NCBI RefSeq assembly: GCF_000733775.1
Contig: NZ_JPOE01000002.1
Location: 1,054,001 to 1,118,000, forward strand
Length of the DNA: 64,000 nucleotides
Source of the DNA: Thiomonas sp. FB-Cd
GTDB lineage: Bacteria > Pseudomonadota > Gammaproteobacteria > Burkholderiales > Burkholderiaceae_C
Direction: 5' to 3'
The translations under genes and the position numbers were made by a program. Shown here piece after piece: positions 47,504 to 57,903 of the stretch; the stretch's first letter is position 1; the number at the start of each line of letters is the position of its first letter. The notes beneath the pieces are model-generated. The model was given only the letters and a program-made list of their open reading frames with translations, made no database searches and had not been told where the DNA came from.

Positions 47504-47749
47504 ATGAACTGGCTTGCAGCCCTCAGCATTGTCTCTGCCGCCGTGGCGGTATCGTTCGGCGCCATCGGCCCCGCACTTGCCGAAGGCCGCGCAGTGGCCG
47601 CCGCCATGGATGCCATCGCGCGCCAACCCGACGCCGCCAACACGATCTCGCGAACCCTGTTCGTGGGCCTGGCGATGATCGAGACGATGGCGATCTACTG
47701 TCTGGTGATCGCGCTGCTGCTGCTTTTTGCCAATCCTCTGCTGAAATAG
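47504..47749 (+). CDS. atpE: N-ATPase c subunit
   Basis: An 81-residue two-helix c subunit. The ion-binding carboxylate is in GLAMIETMAIYCLVIALLLLF, with Thr after Glu and Tyr five residues later, and Gln in AIARQPD on helix 1; this set resembles sodium-binding c rings (Gln, Glu, Ser/Thr, Tyr). Sodium coupling is likely but not certain. GGAG lies six bases before the ATG. Because of the upstream insertion, transcription must read through 1.3 kb of antisense tnpB DNA or start anew. Confidence 0.9.
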   Translation: MNWLAALSIVSAAVAVSFGAIGPALAEGRAVAAAMDAIARQPDAANTISRTLFVGLAMIETMAIYCLVIALLLLFANPLLK

Positions 47750-47753
47750 CGCC

Positions 47754-48491
47754 GTGACCATCGACTGGTGGATGCTTGCCCTGCAGGCCATCAATGTCCT
47801 GGTCCTGGTCTGGTTGCTGGGCCGATTTTTCTGGCGCCCGGTGGCGCAAGTGATTGCGCAGCGCCGCGCCACGGCGCAGCAGATGCTCGCCGACGCGCAG
47901 GGCAAGCTTGACGCGGCCCAAAGCGCGCTGGCGGCCATCGAGGCCACGCGCGCCGGGTTTGCCCAGGAACGCGAAGCCATCCTCGCTGCCGCGCATGACG
48001 AGGCCGAACGCACCCGCGTGGCGCGCCTGCAGGAGACGGCGCAGGAGACGGATGTGCTGCGCGCCGCGGCACGGGCGGAGATCGCCAAGACCCAGGAGGC
48101 CGCCGCGCGAGCGCGCGCCGAGGAGGCCAGCCAGCTTGCAATCACGATTGCGCAGCGCCTGGCTGCTCGACTCGACAGCACGGCCGTGCGCGAGGCATTC
48201 CTTGACTGGCTGCGCCGGGCCATCAGCGCCCTGCCCGAGGCGCAGCGGCAATCCGCGGCAAGCAGCGGTGTGGCGCTTGACGCCATCTGTGCCACGCCGC
48301 TCAGTGCGGCCGAGCAGGAGCGCTACCGTGCCCGCATCGGCGAGGCCCTGGGGGCCCATCCTGACATCGTCTTCAAGGTCGATCCGGCGCTCATCGCCGG
48401 CCTGGAACTGCGCGGCCCGCATTTCATCGTCACCAACAGCTGGCGTGCCGATCTGGACCGCATTCTCGCGGAGCTCACCCATGAGCAGTGA
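47754..48491 (+). CDS. atpF: N-ATPase b subunit with a delta-like C-terminal domain
   Basis: A 245-residue protein starting with GTG four bases after the atpE stop. One N-terminal membrane helix ([23 protein letters not shown]) is followed by a long Ala/Arg/Glu-rich coiled coil to about residue 150. The C-terminal part, [23 protein letters not shown], resembles the end of the delta subunit (DP-LIGG type). N-ATPase operons lack atpH, so this fusion probably supplies the delta function. It overlaps atpA by 11 bases. Confidence 0.88.
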   Translation: MTIDWWMLALQAINVLVLVWLLGRFFWRPVAQVIAQRRATAQQMLADAQGKLDAAQSALAAIEATRAGFAQEREAILAAAHDEAERTRVARLQETAQETDVLRAAARAEIAKTQEAAARARAEEASQLAITIAQRLAARLDSTAVREAFLDWLRRAISALPEAQRQSAASSGVALDAICATPLSAAEQERYRARIGEALGAHPDIVFKVDPALIAGLELRGPHFIVTNSWRADLDRILAELTHEQ

Positions 48492-50043
48492 CTTCGAATC
48501 CCCCATGCACGCATGGCTGGACGACGCGCGCGCCAGAGTCAGCGCCACGGAACTGGGCGCGCGGGCCGAGCCGGTCGGGCGGGTCGAGGAGGTGGCCGAC
48601 GGCATCGCGCTCATCTCCGGCTTGCCCCAGGCGCGGCTTGATGAGCTGCTGCATTTTGACAGGGGGCAGTTTGGCTTCGCGCAAGTGCTCGAGCGTGATC
48701 GCATTGGCTGCGTGATCCTCGACGCGGCCGATGCCATCGAGGCCGGGGACACCGTGCGGGGCAGTGGCGATGTGGTCCGCGTTCCCGTGGGCACGCCGTT
48801 GCTGGGGCGGGTCGTGGATCCGCTCGGGCGCCCGCTTGACGGCAAGGGGCCGATCGCGGCCGACACGCGCGAGCCCATCGAGCGTCCGGCGCCTGCGATC
48901 ATCGAACGCGATCTGGTGACCGAGCCTGTGCAGACGGGCCTCGTCGTGGTCGACACGCTGTTCGCCCTGGGGCGCGGCCAGCGCGAGCTCATCATCGGCG
49001 ACCGCGCCATCGGCAAGACCACGATCGCCATCGACACGATCATCAACCAGAAGCACAGCGACCTGTATTGCGTGTACGTGGCGGTTGGCCAAAAGAGCGC
49101 AAGCGTGCGACGTGCCATCGACGCCATCCAGGCGCACGGCGCGCCCGAGCGGTGCATCTTCGTGGTGGCCCCTGCCGCGAGCTCCCCGGGTCTGCAATGG
49201 ATCGCGCCCTTTGCCGGCTTCACGATGGCGGAGTACTTCCGCGACCGCGGCCAGCACGCGCTGGTCGTCATTGATGACCTGAGCAAGCACGCAGCGAGCC
49301 ACCGCGAGATCGCGCTGCTGACGCGCCAGTCGCCGGGACGCGAGGCATACCCGGGCGATGTGTTCTACGTGCATGCGCGGCTGCTTGAACGCGCCGCCAA
49401 GCTGTCCCGCTCCAGGGGCGGCGGCTCCCTGACCGCCCTGCCCATTGCCGAAACCGACGCTGGCAACTTGAGCGCGTACATCCCCACCAACCTCATCTCA
49501 ATCACCGATGGGCAGATCGTGCTCGATGCCAGGCTGTTCCACGAGGGCCACAAACCTGCGGTGGACGCCGGCACCAGCGTCAGCCGGGTCGGGGGCAAGA
49601 CCCAGGCGCTGGCATTGCGCCAGGCGGCGCAGACCTTGCGCCTGGACTATGCCCAGTTCCTGGAGCTGGAAGTGTTCACGCGCTTTGGCGGCATGCCCGA
49701 CACGCGCGTGCGCCAGCAACTCACCCGCGGCGCGCGCATCCGGGCGATCCTTGTGCAGCCCCAGCACGCACCGCTTCGACTTGCCGACGAGGTCGCCTTG
49801 GTGCTGGCCGTGCAGTCGGGTTTTCTCGATGCGTTGCCGCTTTCTGCGGTCGCCACGTTCCGTCAGGGGCTGGCCGACGTGCTCGACCGCGACGCCGCCG
49901 GGGCGGTGCGGCAAATCCAGGAGCATGGTCTGCTTGACGAGGCCAACAAGCAGGTGCTTGGCCTCGCGTTGCAGCGCCTTGCGCTGAGCCTCATGCCACC
50001 GGCGCCTGCCCTTGCCCCTGCCCCTGCACCGGCGCGATCATGA
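48481..50043 (+). CDS. atpA: N-ATPase alpha subunit
   Basis: A 520-residue alpha subunit. The nucleotide loop is [18 protein letters not shown], followed by [38 protein letters not shown] and [27 protein letters not shown], the family signature. Ala-Ile replaces the common Gln-Thr in the P-loop, as seen in divergent alphas. The tail is Pro/Ala-rich. Overlaps with atpF and atpG show tight coupling. Confidence 0.93.
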   Translation: MSSDFESPMHAWLDDARARVSATELGARAEPVGRVEEVADGIALISGLPQARLDELLHFDRGQFGFAQVLERDRIGCVILDAADAIEAGDTVRGSGDVVRVPVGTPLLGRVVDPLGRPLDGKGPIAADTREPIERPAPAIIERDLVTEPVQTGLVVVDTLFALGRGQRELIIGDRAIGKTTIAIDTIINQKHSDLYCVYVAVGQKSASVRRAIDAIQAHGAPERCIFVVAPAASSPGLQWIAPFAGFTMAEYFRDRGQHALVVIDDLSKHAASHREIALLTRQSPGREAYPGDVFYVHARLLERAAKLSRSRGGGSLTALPIAETDAGNLSAYIPTNLISITDGQIVLDARLFHEGHKPAVDAGTSVSRVGGKTQALALRQAAQTLRLDYAQFLELEVFTRFGGMPDTRVRQQLTRGARIRAILVQPQHAPLRLADEVALVLAVQSGFLDALPLSAVATFRQGLADVLDRDAAGAVRQIQEHGLLDEANKQVLGLALQRLALSLMPPAPALAPAPAPARS

Positions 50044-50903
50044 CCGAGCGCTTCGCCGAGATCAGTGCGCGCATCGCAGACATGCGCCAGCTCGGCGTGA
50101 TCGTCAACGCCATGCGCGGCATTGCCGCAGCCCGCGCGCAGCAGGCTCGCAACCAGCTCGCTGCGGTGGACAGTTACGCGGCGACCCTCGCTGCGGCGAT
50201 CGGGCGCATTGTGGCGCTCGCCCCGCCCGCACAGCCGGCAGACGCGCGCCACGCCGCCGGCAAAGCGCTGGTGGTGTTCGGCGCCGAGCAGGGGTTTGCC
50301 GGCGCGTTCAGCGAACGGGTGTTTGAAACCATCGGGGCTGAACTCGGAGGCTGCGAGCTGTTCCTCGTCGGCACCCGCGCCAGTACGCTTGCAGCCGAAC
50401 GCGGGCTCAACCCGGTTTGGACGGACATGATGCCGTCGCATTCGCTCGGCGTTCCCCGACTTGCCGAGCACATCACCGAGGCGCTCTATCGCCGCATGGC
50501 CAGCACCGTGATCGACAGCATTGAAGTTGTATTCAGCCTGTGGCAGCCCGGTCGAAGCATTCAGGTCATACGCCGCAGCATCCTGCCCCTGGACCTTTCC
50601 GCCTATCCACATCCGGCCGAGACCAACCTGCCCATCTTGAATCTTGATCCCGAGGCCCTGCTGCGCGAGCTCACGGCAGGCGACCTGCACGCGCAGCTTT
50701 GCCATGCTGCCCTTCATGCCTTCGCCGCCGAAAACGAAGCGCGCATGGAGGCCATGGCGGCGGCGCACCGACAGATCGAGCGTCAGCTCACAGCGCTGGA
50801 GGCGACGCAGCGGCAGGTTCGCCAGGAGGAGATCACAGCGGAAATCATTGAGCTTGCCGCAGGTGAAACGGCAAGCCGGTTCGCGGAGGGACCCGATCGG
50901 TGA
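50040..50903 (+). CDS. atpG: N-ATPase gamma subunit
   Basis: A 287-residue central-stalk subunit: helix 1 is [30 protein letters not shown], the middle Rossmann-like domain follows ([17 protein letters not shown]), and the C-terminal helix has [24 protein letters not shown], the usual ENxxRMxAM pattern. It completes the operon; the next gene converges from the other strand. The start overlaps the atpA stop as ATGA. Confidence 0.9.
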   Translation: MTERFAEISARIADMRQLGVIVNAMRGIAAARAQQARNQLAAVDSYAATLAAAIGRIVALAPPAQPADARHAAGKALVVFGAEQGFAGAFSERVFETIGAELGGCELFLVGTRASTLAAERGLNPVWTDMMPSHSLGVPRLAEHITEALYRRMASTVIDSIEVVFSLWQPGRSIQVIRRSILPLDLSAYPHPAETNLPILNLDPEALLRELTAGDLHAQLCHAALHAFAAENEARMEAMAAAHRQIERQLTALEATQRQVRQEEITAEIIELAAGETASRFAEGPDR

Positions 50904-50952
50904 AGGCGTGTTGCGCGCAACTTGCCGCATCCCTCGCCACGGCCCGGCACCA

Positions 50953-51468
50953 TCAAAACGCCAGATCGCCATCGATGGCCGCGATGCCGGCCTTGGCGCA
51001 GGTGTCATTGTTGTCGCCGTTTGGCGCACCCGACACCCCGATGGCGCCGACGCGTTGGCCGCCCGCGTCAATCGGCATGCCCCCGCCTATGACCACGACC
51101 CCCGGCAGATGCACGATCGCCTCGTCGGCAGAACCCGGCTTCATGGCGCGCTCGGCAATGCTTGTCGTCGACTCCCGCCAGCTTGCAGCCGTGCGCGCCT
51201 TGCCAATCGCCGCATCCACCGTGTGCCAGCCGGCATACCTGTCGCGCAGCAAGACCAGAGGCAGTCCCGAGGGATCCGTTACGGCAACCGTCACCTGCCA
51301 GTTCTGCTTCTGGCACGCGTCTTTCGCCGCCAGCGCGGCTTTCAGGGCAACCTCCGGTGTGATGATTTTCTGGGACCACGTTGCGGCCTCGGCGGCCTGC
51401 GCGGACAGGGGCATCGTGGCCGCCAGCGCGAACGCCGCGGCCAGGGTGGTGTTGCGGATCGTGTTCAT
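50953..51468 (-). CDS. Exported GlcG/HbpS-type heme-binding-family protein
   Basis: A 171-residue secreted protein. ATG 51468 follows AGGAG and begins a signal peptide (MNTIRNTTLAAAFALAATMPLSAQA). The mature GlcG/DUF336 domain reads ITPEVALKAALAAKDACQKQNWQVTVAVTD, then GKARTAASWRES and the glycine-rich VVVIGGGMPIDAGGQRVGAIGVSG. Members bind heme or cobalamin-like ligands, or have unknown roles. Two truncated copies of its 3' half lie upstream of the N-ATPase operon, so this gene or a relative has been duplicated in the area. Confidence 0.8.
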   Translation of the reverse strand: MNTIRNTTLAAAFALAATMPLSAQAAEAATWSQKIITPEVALKAALAAKDACQKQNWQVTVAVTDPSGLPLVLLRDRYAGWHTVDAAIGKARTAASWRESTTSIAERAMKPGSADEAIVHLPGVVVIGGGMPIDAGGQRVGAIGVSGAPNGDNNDTCAKAGIAAIDGDLAF

Positions 51469-51710
51469 GTGCGTGCTCCTCCAAGGGGTTGGTTTGCACG
51501 CGCCGATTGTGCACCTTTTGTTACAAAAGTCCACATTTACGTCGCGACCCGAGGCACCATGCGCCGCTACTGCCCTCGTCCGCTGCCCCAAAGCATGATC
51601 CTGTGGACGGCCCCACTTGACCCGTGCCCTGCCCCGCGTCGAACACGCGGGTGCCAAACCCGCGCTGCGCGCGCCCCACCGGTCACGCGTCCATTGGGCC
51701 GCGCCGGCAA

Positions 51711-52697
51711 TCAGTCGTCGAACACCAGCGCCTGGGCGGTCAACACCAGGACGGGTCCGAGAATCAGCCCCACCAGGCCGAACACTTCCACGCCACCGAA
51801 GATCGCCAGCAGCACCAGCAGGAACGGAGCGTGGCTGGTGGCGCCGATGATTTCAGGCTTGACGATGAAGTCTCCCGTCATCGTGATGACGTGGCCCAGC
51901 ACCAGCACGGCAAGAGCCGCAGCAATGTGGCCCTGCGCGCCCAGCAGCGCGGTGGCCAGGACCAGGGCTGCGCCCGTGCCGCCCGGCACCGCCGACAGCA
52001 TCCCGATGGCCACGCCCCAGGCAAACCAGGACGGAAGCCCGGTCAGGGCAAACAGCGGCATGGTGAGCAGGCCTTCCCACAGCGCCAGGGCCACCATGCC
52101 CAGCATGACGGCCTGCGTGGAGCGCAGCGCATGGCCCTCGATGCGGCTGGCCAGATCCTTGGAGACGACGCGACGCAAGCTGTGCTGCAGTGCGCCGGCC
52201 ACTTGCGCGCGCCGGGTGAGGACCGCCCACAGCACAGCCAGGGCAAGAGCGGCATGCAGTGCCAGCGTCGCCAGGCGCGCACCGATCACGCGAAGGTCGG
52301 CAAGATGCTGTGTCAGCACCGTGTCGGGCTGGTTGTGCGCAATCCAGGCGCGCACTGCATCCTGGTGGCTCGCCACGAGTGCGCCAACCCACGGCGCCTG
52401 CGTGGCTGCGCGAATGAGCGCATCGGGATTGAGGCTTGCCTGTTTGAGCGCCGGCAGCAGGGGCGCCAGCAGCGAGACGATGGCCACCACCGGCAGCACG
52501 GCCATCGCCAGCCACAACGCCGTGACGATGGACGCGGCCATCCACGCGGGCATGCGCGACTCCAGGCGCCGTTGCAGCGGCAGGCTTGCCGCGGCCAGGG
52601 CCATGCCAGCCACGATCGGCACCGCAAATGGGGCGAAGGGAACCAGTCCGAGCCCCGCCAGGAAGGCCAGCACCCACGGATCCAGGCGGCGGCTCAT
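51711..52697 (-). CDS. AI-2E/PerM-family membrane permease
   Basis: A 328-residue membrane protein with about seven or eight spans, matching the AI-2E transporter (PerM) family: an N-terminal span pair, a large amphipathic middle region (residues 75-190), then RSTQAVMLGMVALALWEGLLTMPLF, GVAIGMLSAVPGGTGAALVL and the C-terminal IGATSHAPFLLVLLAIFGGVEVFGLVGLILGPVL. The last block, with GG...G..G..LGP, is the family signature. Members export autoinducer-2, sodium/protons or other solutes; the cargo is not known here. Confidence 0.85.
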   Translation of the reverse strand: MSRRLDPWVLAFLAGLGLVPFAPFAVPIVAGMALAAASLPLQRRLESRMPAWMAASIVTALWLAMAVLPVVAIVSLLAPLLPALKQASLNPDALIRAATQAPWVGALVASHQDAVRAWIAHNQPDTVLTQHLADLRVIGARLATLALHAALALAVLWAVLTRRAQVAGALQHSLRRVVSKDLASRIEGHALRSTQAVMLGMVALALWEGLLTMPLFALTGLPSWFAWGVAIGMLSAVPGGTGAALVLATALLGAQGHIAAALAVLVLGHVITMTGDFIVKPEIIGATSHAPFLLVLLAIFGGVEVFGLVGLILGPVLVLTAQALVFDD

Positions 52698-53064
52698 GGC
52701 TCGGCCCTTCTGGTGTGGGACGTCACAGGCTGCCCGGTGTGTTGCGCGCTGCGCGAGCGATTGCTCCCCGGGTGGGGCCCGCCTTCGCGCTCAGGCCACG
52801 GCGCACGCGCAAAGCCGCCACCAAGGCTGCGGCTTTGCGGTGCTAGCCATCGAGCGATGTGCCGGAACAAACGAGGTGAGGTAGACGGCAAGCGGCGCCC
52901 CGAATCAAGGTTGAGCCTCTCAGTGTAGAGGGTGCCTTTGTGCCGGCCTTTGCCGGCATGGGGCAGCACGTCGGCAGGCCTGGTGCGATTGGTGTGACCA
53001 GGCGTGCGGCGACGCACGATGCACGACGCGCGGTGCCCGGGCGCCGGCGTCACGGCGCACCGCC
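52698..53064. other. Intergenic stretch without a supported gene
   Basis: This stretch lies between the permease start and the end of the giant signalling protein. No frame resembles a protein family and no clear terminator hairpin with a T run was found. Confidence 0.45.
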
Positions 53065-56000
53065 TCAGGGCTCGGCGCCCTCCTGCACGCGTGCCACCAG
53101 CCACCGCGTCAGATTGTCGGACGCTGCAGCCGGATCCGTGCCGTCGTGCACTTGCGCGTGCCACGCCGCGGCCTCCTCACCGCTTGGCGCCATGCGGTCC
53201 TTCAGAAAATGCGTCACCGGGCAGTCGTCGACCGCGCAATCATGCGCCCGGTCGCCCGCATGCATGCGCTGCCAGTGGTAGGCCAGCGCGCCCAGCTCGT
53301 GCTGGATCGCCGAGCGATCCGCAGCAGGTGGCCGGGCCTGATGCCAGGCCAGCAGATCGGATGCCGGCATCGGCCGCGCAATGCCATAGCCCTGGCCGAA
53401 GGATGCGCCGAGGATGCTCACGGCTTCCATCACCGCGTCGTCTTCCAGGCCTTCGACCACCACGTCGCGCCCGAAGTCACGTCCCATCTGCAGGATATTG
53501 CTCACCAGGCTCAAGGTGCGCACCGGGTTGTCGCGCACGTGCAGCAGCAGGCCCTGGTCGATCTTGATCGTGTCGAACGGCAAGGTGGACAGGCGCAGCA
53601 GACTGCTGTAGCCCGAGCCCAAGTCGTCCATGGCAAGTTTGACGCCAAGCGTGCGCAGACGCGCGATGGCCAGATCCTGGATGGAGGCGTCCACGGACTG
53701 GCTCTCAAGCAACTCGAGCGTCAGCCGGCTGGGCGCCAGGCCATAGTGGTGCAGCGATCGCTCGACCCAGTGGGCGCACCCCGGATCGAGCAGGGTGCTC
53801 GGCGGCAGATTCACCGAAACCCCAATGCGCAGCCCCTGCGCGTCCCATTCGGCCACGTGCGCCAGGGCGCGGTCCAGGCCGAGGCGAAACAGCCGGTCGA
53901 GCTCGGCCGTGCCGAGCAGGGGCAAAAACACGCTCGGCGCAATGATCTCGCCGCCGGGCATCACCAGGCGGGCCAGCGCCTCCACGTACGTCACCGCACC
54001 GCTGCGCAAATCCACCACCGGTTGCATGAACATGCGCAGGCCATCGGTGAGGATGGTCTGCCGGTACAGCTGCGCCTGGTCCTGTTCCACAACGGGCGCG
54101 GGCACCATCGACAGGGCCCAGATCTGCTCCCACCGGTGCTGCAGGCCGCGCGCGAACTGGCGCATCACGGGTGATTCGAACTGATGGGGATAGGCGCCAA
54201 AAAAACTGATCACCACCACCACCTGGCCGGCGCTGTTGAGCACGGGAATGCTCAGCGTGGAGCGAATGCCCAGGCCCCTCGCCTGCGAAGTCCACGGCGC
54301 ATAGCGCACGTCCTGGCCGTACGAGGGCGCGGACATGATCTGCAAGCTTCGCCACGCCTGGGCGGTCATGCCCTGCCCGCGCGCCGATGCGGGATCGAGC
54401 ACCGCTTCCATGCCCGGCGTCTGCAAAGCCAGCGCCACGTCATGGGCGTGCGGACCGGCGCTGGCCTCCACGGCAAACGCGCCGTCGGGCTTCAAGCGCA
54501 TCAGCGCCACCGCCTGCACGCCAGGCAAGGCGCCGAGCACCTCCACGCCTGCGCTGCTGGCGTCCACCCAGCGCGAGCCCTGCGGTGGCAGGGCCGAGGC
54601 CAGCACGTTCAGATAGGCCGCCGTGGTCTGCGCCTCCATCTCCAGCTCGGCCTGAATGTCCTCCTGAATGCGGTTTTCGGCTGCGCGCAAGATGCGGTAA
54701 CGCTCCCGCGCATGCAGCAAGGCATGATTGAGGTGCTCGCCCAGCAGCTGGCGATACAGGCTCTGGGACTTGGACAGCCAGGCCCCGCTGACGCCCACCA
54801 GCGCATGCACCTGCCCCAGGTGGCGGGCGCGCGCGACAATCGCCTCGCGCGTGGTGTCCGGGTGCAGCAGAAAACCCAGGTGTTCGGCCTGGCGCACCTT
54901 GAGTGCGCTCAGCTCCTCGGCGCTGAGCGTGCCCAGGATGGCGTGCGGCACGCCATCCTGGCTGAGTTCGGCATAAAACTTCTCCACGAATTCATCGGCC
55001 ACGCTGTGGAAATGGCCCTGGACCTTGCCCAGCAGCGCCACCGCGGCCGGCCCGAAGGCATCGGCATCGAATTCCGTTTCCGCGTGGGGCATGCGCGCCG
55101 CATCCAGCCCCCACCACTGCGCCCGGTCGTGCTTGCGCAGCTTGACCTGGTACATCGCGCCATCGGCGTGGCGCACGAGCGCGTCGGCATCCTGCGCATC
55201 CATGGGAAACAGGGCCACGCCCATGCTCATGCCCACGACGGCCTGCGCCCCGTGGCCCACGGCAAAGGGCGACTCGACCGCCTCGTGCAGACGGTTGAGC
55301 ACATGCCCGAGCTGCGCGGCGGCGTGCTCGAAATCGAGGTCCTCGATGACGACGACGAACTCATCGCCGCCGATGCGCGCCAGGATGTCCGAGGCGCGCA
55401 GCCGCGCCTGCAGCCGCTGCGCCAGCTCGCGCAGCAGGTGGTCGCCACTGGCGTGCCCGAACACGTCGTTGACGGGTTTGAAGTCATCGAGATCGATCAT
55501 CCCCACGGCCACTGCCGTGCCGCTGCGGCGCGCCCGGGCCAGCGCCTTGGGCAGGTCGTGGTCCAGCGCGCGGCGATTGGGCAGCCCGGTGAGCGTGTCG
55601 TGCAGCGCCTCGAACTGGATTTTTTCGTGCAGTCCATCGCGCTCGGTCACATCGATGGCCGTCCAGACCACCAGGCCCTGCCCGACCGTGCCCGCCACAC
55701 TTCCCGACAGATCGCAGGTGATGACGCGACCATCCCGGCGCAGCAGGCGCACGCTGGTGAGCTGCGCCGAGCCCAGGGCGCGCAATGCGGCGTCCAGCGC
55801 CCTCACCCGCGCAAACGCGCGCTCGTCGGGGTACAGACTGCGGGTGGGCTGCCCCACCAGATCGCGCTGATGGGCGTAGCCCAGCATCGTCGCAAAATGG
55901 GCATTGGCATCCACGATCCGGGGGCCTTGCGTCATCACGATGCCCGCCAGCGCATTGCTCAGGAGACTTTCGCGCACGAGCGAGCTCTGGCGCTCGCGTG

Positions 56001-57165
56001 CAATGAGATCGAGCCGATCGAGTCCGCGCGAGACATCCAGCGCCAACGCCTCCAGCACGGCTTTGAGCTCCGCATCGAGCACCTGTTCCTGCTCGTCATA
56101 CACCGTAAACACGGCCCAGATGCGCGCATCGCGGTACAGGGGCAGCGAGGCATTGGCCCGCAGACCCAGGTTTCGGGCCCAGGCCCGCCAGGGCTTGAGC
56201 GCCATCGTGCCGGCGAAGGACTGGTTGAACGACGCCACCCCATCGCGCCAGGCTCGGCCCATGCTGCCCTGGCCCTGCGGCACGTTGGGGTCGGCCGACA
56301 CCTCAACGGCCTCCAGATACGAGACCTCGCCGCTGGCGGCCACCTTCTGGAAGCGACCCTGCGCATCGGGGCGGGCGATCCACGCCAGCTTCAGGCCCCC
56401 GTAATGCACGGCCAGGTCACAGATGGCCTGTAGCAGCGAATCCTCGTCGTCGTGCACGGTGATGGCCTGGTTGATCTGGGCCAGCAGCGTGTTGAAATCC
56501 TTCAGACGCGTGAGCCGGTGCTCCATGCCGTTGCGCTGCTCGATCTCGGCCTGCAGTTTGCGGTTCAGGTCCAGCAGCGCGAATGTGCGATGGCCCAGGG
56601 CGTCATTGAGCCGGCTGACCGAGTCCACGAGCACATCTTCGGCCGTGGGCTGCTCAAGCTGCCCCGGCTGCGCGAGCGCCGCGGAATCGGGTGCGTCCTG
56701 CAGTGCGCGGATCTGGCGCGCCATGCGGGCGTCCACACCCATGATGTGATGGAGAAGCCACTGGGCGAGGAACGCGAGCAGATCCACCGCCACGTCAGCC
56801 GGGTTGGATTGAGCCAGGGTCTGCGCCCGTCGCAGAAAGTCGATGAAGCTCTGGTGCGCCCGCAGGTGCATGGACCGATGCGCGGCGCTCGGCGGCCAGG
56901 CCTGCATGAGTTCGGCTTCGGTGCGGAAGTGATCACGCGTGTAGCGCACCAGCTCCTCGAAGAGCGCGTCCATCGTCTGCGCTTCAAGCCCCCGCGCCTG
57001 CGCTGCGGCAAGCGCATTGAAGATGCCCACGAGCGTCTTGTGCTGCTCGTCAATGACCTCAAGACCGGTGCGCAGATCGTCGCTCCAGGTCAGCGCCATG
57101 CCCTCCGGACTCGCAGCATCGTGAGCGAGATATTCAGGCGCCTGACCTTGATGGTGACCCAACAT
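53065..57165 (-). CDS. Hemerythrin-GAF-PAS-GGDEF-globin-GAF-EAL protein
   Basis: A 1366-residue cytoplasmic c-di-GMP protein. In order: bacteriohemerythrin (about 23-150; GLEVIDEQHKTLVGIFNAL, HFRTEAELM, HLRAHQSF, HHIMGVD), GAF (215-370), PAS (400-510), GGDEF (520-690) with intact IGGDEFVVVIED near 598, sensor-globin (700-860; DEFVEKFYAEL, LGQVHALVGV), a GAF-like domain (880-1030), EAL (1045-1285; EALARL near 1062, MDDLGSGYSSLLRL, VVEGLED) and a tail with CAVDDCPVTHF. Both cyclase and phosphodiesterase motifs look functional. Two oxygen- or NO-binding domain types suggest redox or gas sensing. ATG 57099 is an alternative start. It is divergent from a paralogue at 57904. Confidence 0.88.
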   Translation of the reverse strand: MLGHHQGQAPEYLAHDAASPEGMALTWSDDLRTGLEVIDEQHKTLVGIFNALAAAQARGLEAQTMDALFEELVRYTRDHFRTEAELMQAWPPSAAHRSMHLRAHQSFIDFLRRAQTLAQSNPADVAVDLLAFLAQWLLHHIMGVDARMARQIRALQDAPDSAALAQPGQLEQPTAEDVLVDSVSRLNDALGHRTFALLDLNRKLQAEIEQRNGMEHRLTRLKDFNTLLAQINQAITVHDDEDSLLQAICDLAVHYGGLKLAWIARPDAQGRFQKVAASGEVSYLEAVEVSADPNVPQGQGSMGRAWRDGVASFNQSFAGTMALKPWRAWARNLGLRANASLPLYRDARIWAVFTVYDEQEQVLDAELKAVLEALALDVSRGLDRLDLIARERQSSLVRESLLSNALAGIVMTQGPRIVDANAHFATMLGYAHQRDLVGQPTRSLYPDERAFARVRALDAALRALGSAQLTSVRLLRRDGRVITCDLSGSVAGTVGQGLVVWTAIDVTERDGLHEKIQFEALHDTLTGLPNRRALDHDLPKALARARRSGTAVAVGMIDLDDFKPVNDVFGHASGDHLLRELAQRLQARLRASDILARIGGDEFVVVIEDLDFEHAAAQLGHVLNRLHEAVESPFAVGHGAQAVVGMSMGVALFPMDAQDADALVRHADGAMYQVKLRKHDRAQWWGLDAARMPHAETEFDADAFGPAAVALLGKVQGHFHSVADEFVEKFYAELSQDGVPHAILGTLSAEELSALKVRQAEHLGFLLHPDTTREAIVARARHLGQVHALVGVSGAWLSKSQSLYRQLLGEHLNHALLHARERYRILRAAENRIQEDIQAELEMEAQTTAAYLNVLASALPPQGSRWVDASSAGVEVLGALPGVQAVALMRLKPDGAFAVEASAGPHAHDVALALQTPGMEAVLDPASARGQGMTAQAWRSLQIMSAPSYGQDVRYAPWTSQARGLGIRSTLSIPVLNSAGQVVVVISFFGAYPHQFESPVMRQFARGLQHRWEQIWALSMVPAPVVEQDQAQLYRQTILTDGLRMFMQPVVDLRSGAVTYVEALARLVMPGGEIIAPSVFLPLLGTAELDRLFRLGLDRALAHVAEWDAQGLRIGVSVNLPPSTLLDPGCAHWVERSLHHYGLAPSRLTLELLESQSVDASIQDLAIARLRTLGVKLAMDDLGSGYSSLLRLSTLPFDTIKIDQGLLLHVRDNPVRTLSLVSNILQMGRDFGRDVVVEGLEDDAVMEAVSILGASFGQGYGIARPMPASDLLAWHQARPPAADRSAIQHELGALAYHWQRMHAGDRAHDCAVDDCPVTHFLKDRMAPSGEEAAAWHAQVHDGTDPAAASDNLTRWLVARVQEGAEP

Positions 57166-57903
57166 GCAATTGGTTGTTGTTTTGAAAGCCGCAAGCCGTT
57201 GCAGCGCTGCGCGTCAGGCTCGCATCCAGCGTCGCTGTCAGCGTGAAGCATAGAGTCTTTTCGGGATGCGGCGACAGAGGCCGTCACGCGCAGTGGTATC
57301 TTTTTGTGACATCCCGAACCCGGCGGCGTGCGTGCCTGCAACGGCATTGCCGATCGCATCCATGAAAACGGCTTTTTCGTTAACGAATTAACAGAATGCG
57401 TTGGCCCGTCCGCATACGCTGTGAGCACGCTGCAAGGTCGCGGTCTCAAGGCCCGCAGCGGCGCATGCGCGCCAAGGCTGGCGTGCATGATTGTGGCGTT
57501 TTCACCCCGACCCGTGCGCAGCGCATCCGGCGGGGCATCAAGGGGCAACCCCTATGTTGGGAGCTGAAGGCAAAGCGGCGCAAGGCGAGATGGCATCCAT
57601 CGTGGCCGGCCCATGGCTGTCGCGCTGGTGCAGCTCGCCTGACATGCCTGGATGCATGCGTGAATGCGCCGGCGCTTTCATGCCGCATGCCCAGCGCACA
57701 CGCGGGCGCATGATGCGACACCGCCTTGCTGGATCCATGCCGCCCGGGGCGGCCGCGCGCAGACCTTCCCGAAGCCCGAGGATGCGACGTCCGCGTCTTG
57801 CACAACGCCCACCCTGCGCGCCCCTGCGCGCCACTTCTGCAACCGCCGTGGACCACCGGTTGGCTCCGGCCCGCTCAATGCGCCGCTGTGCGGGGACGAC
57901 GCC
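57166..57903. other. Divergent intergenic region between two giant c-di-GMP genes
   Basis: About 740 bases without a supported gene. An AT-rich patch at 57361-57400 (GCTTTTTCGTTAACGAATTA) is the best candidate for promoters serving the divergent pair. No operator symmetry was recognised beyond GTTAAC. Confidence 0.45.

Noticed and set aside
54184..56433. 749-codon plus-strand open frame antisense to the hemerythrin-globin gene
   Set aside because: High-GC shadow frame; its composition is His/Arg/Gly-rich and motif-free, while the minus strand encodes clear GGDEF, globin and GAF domains.
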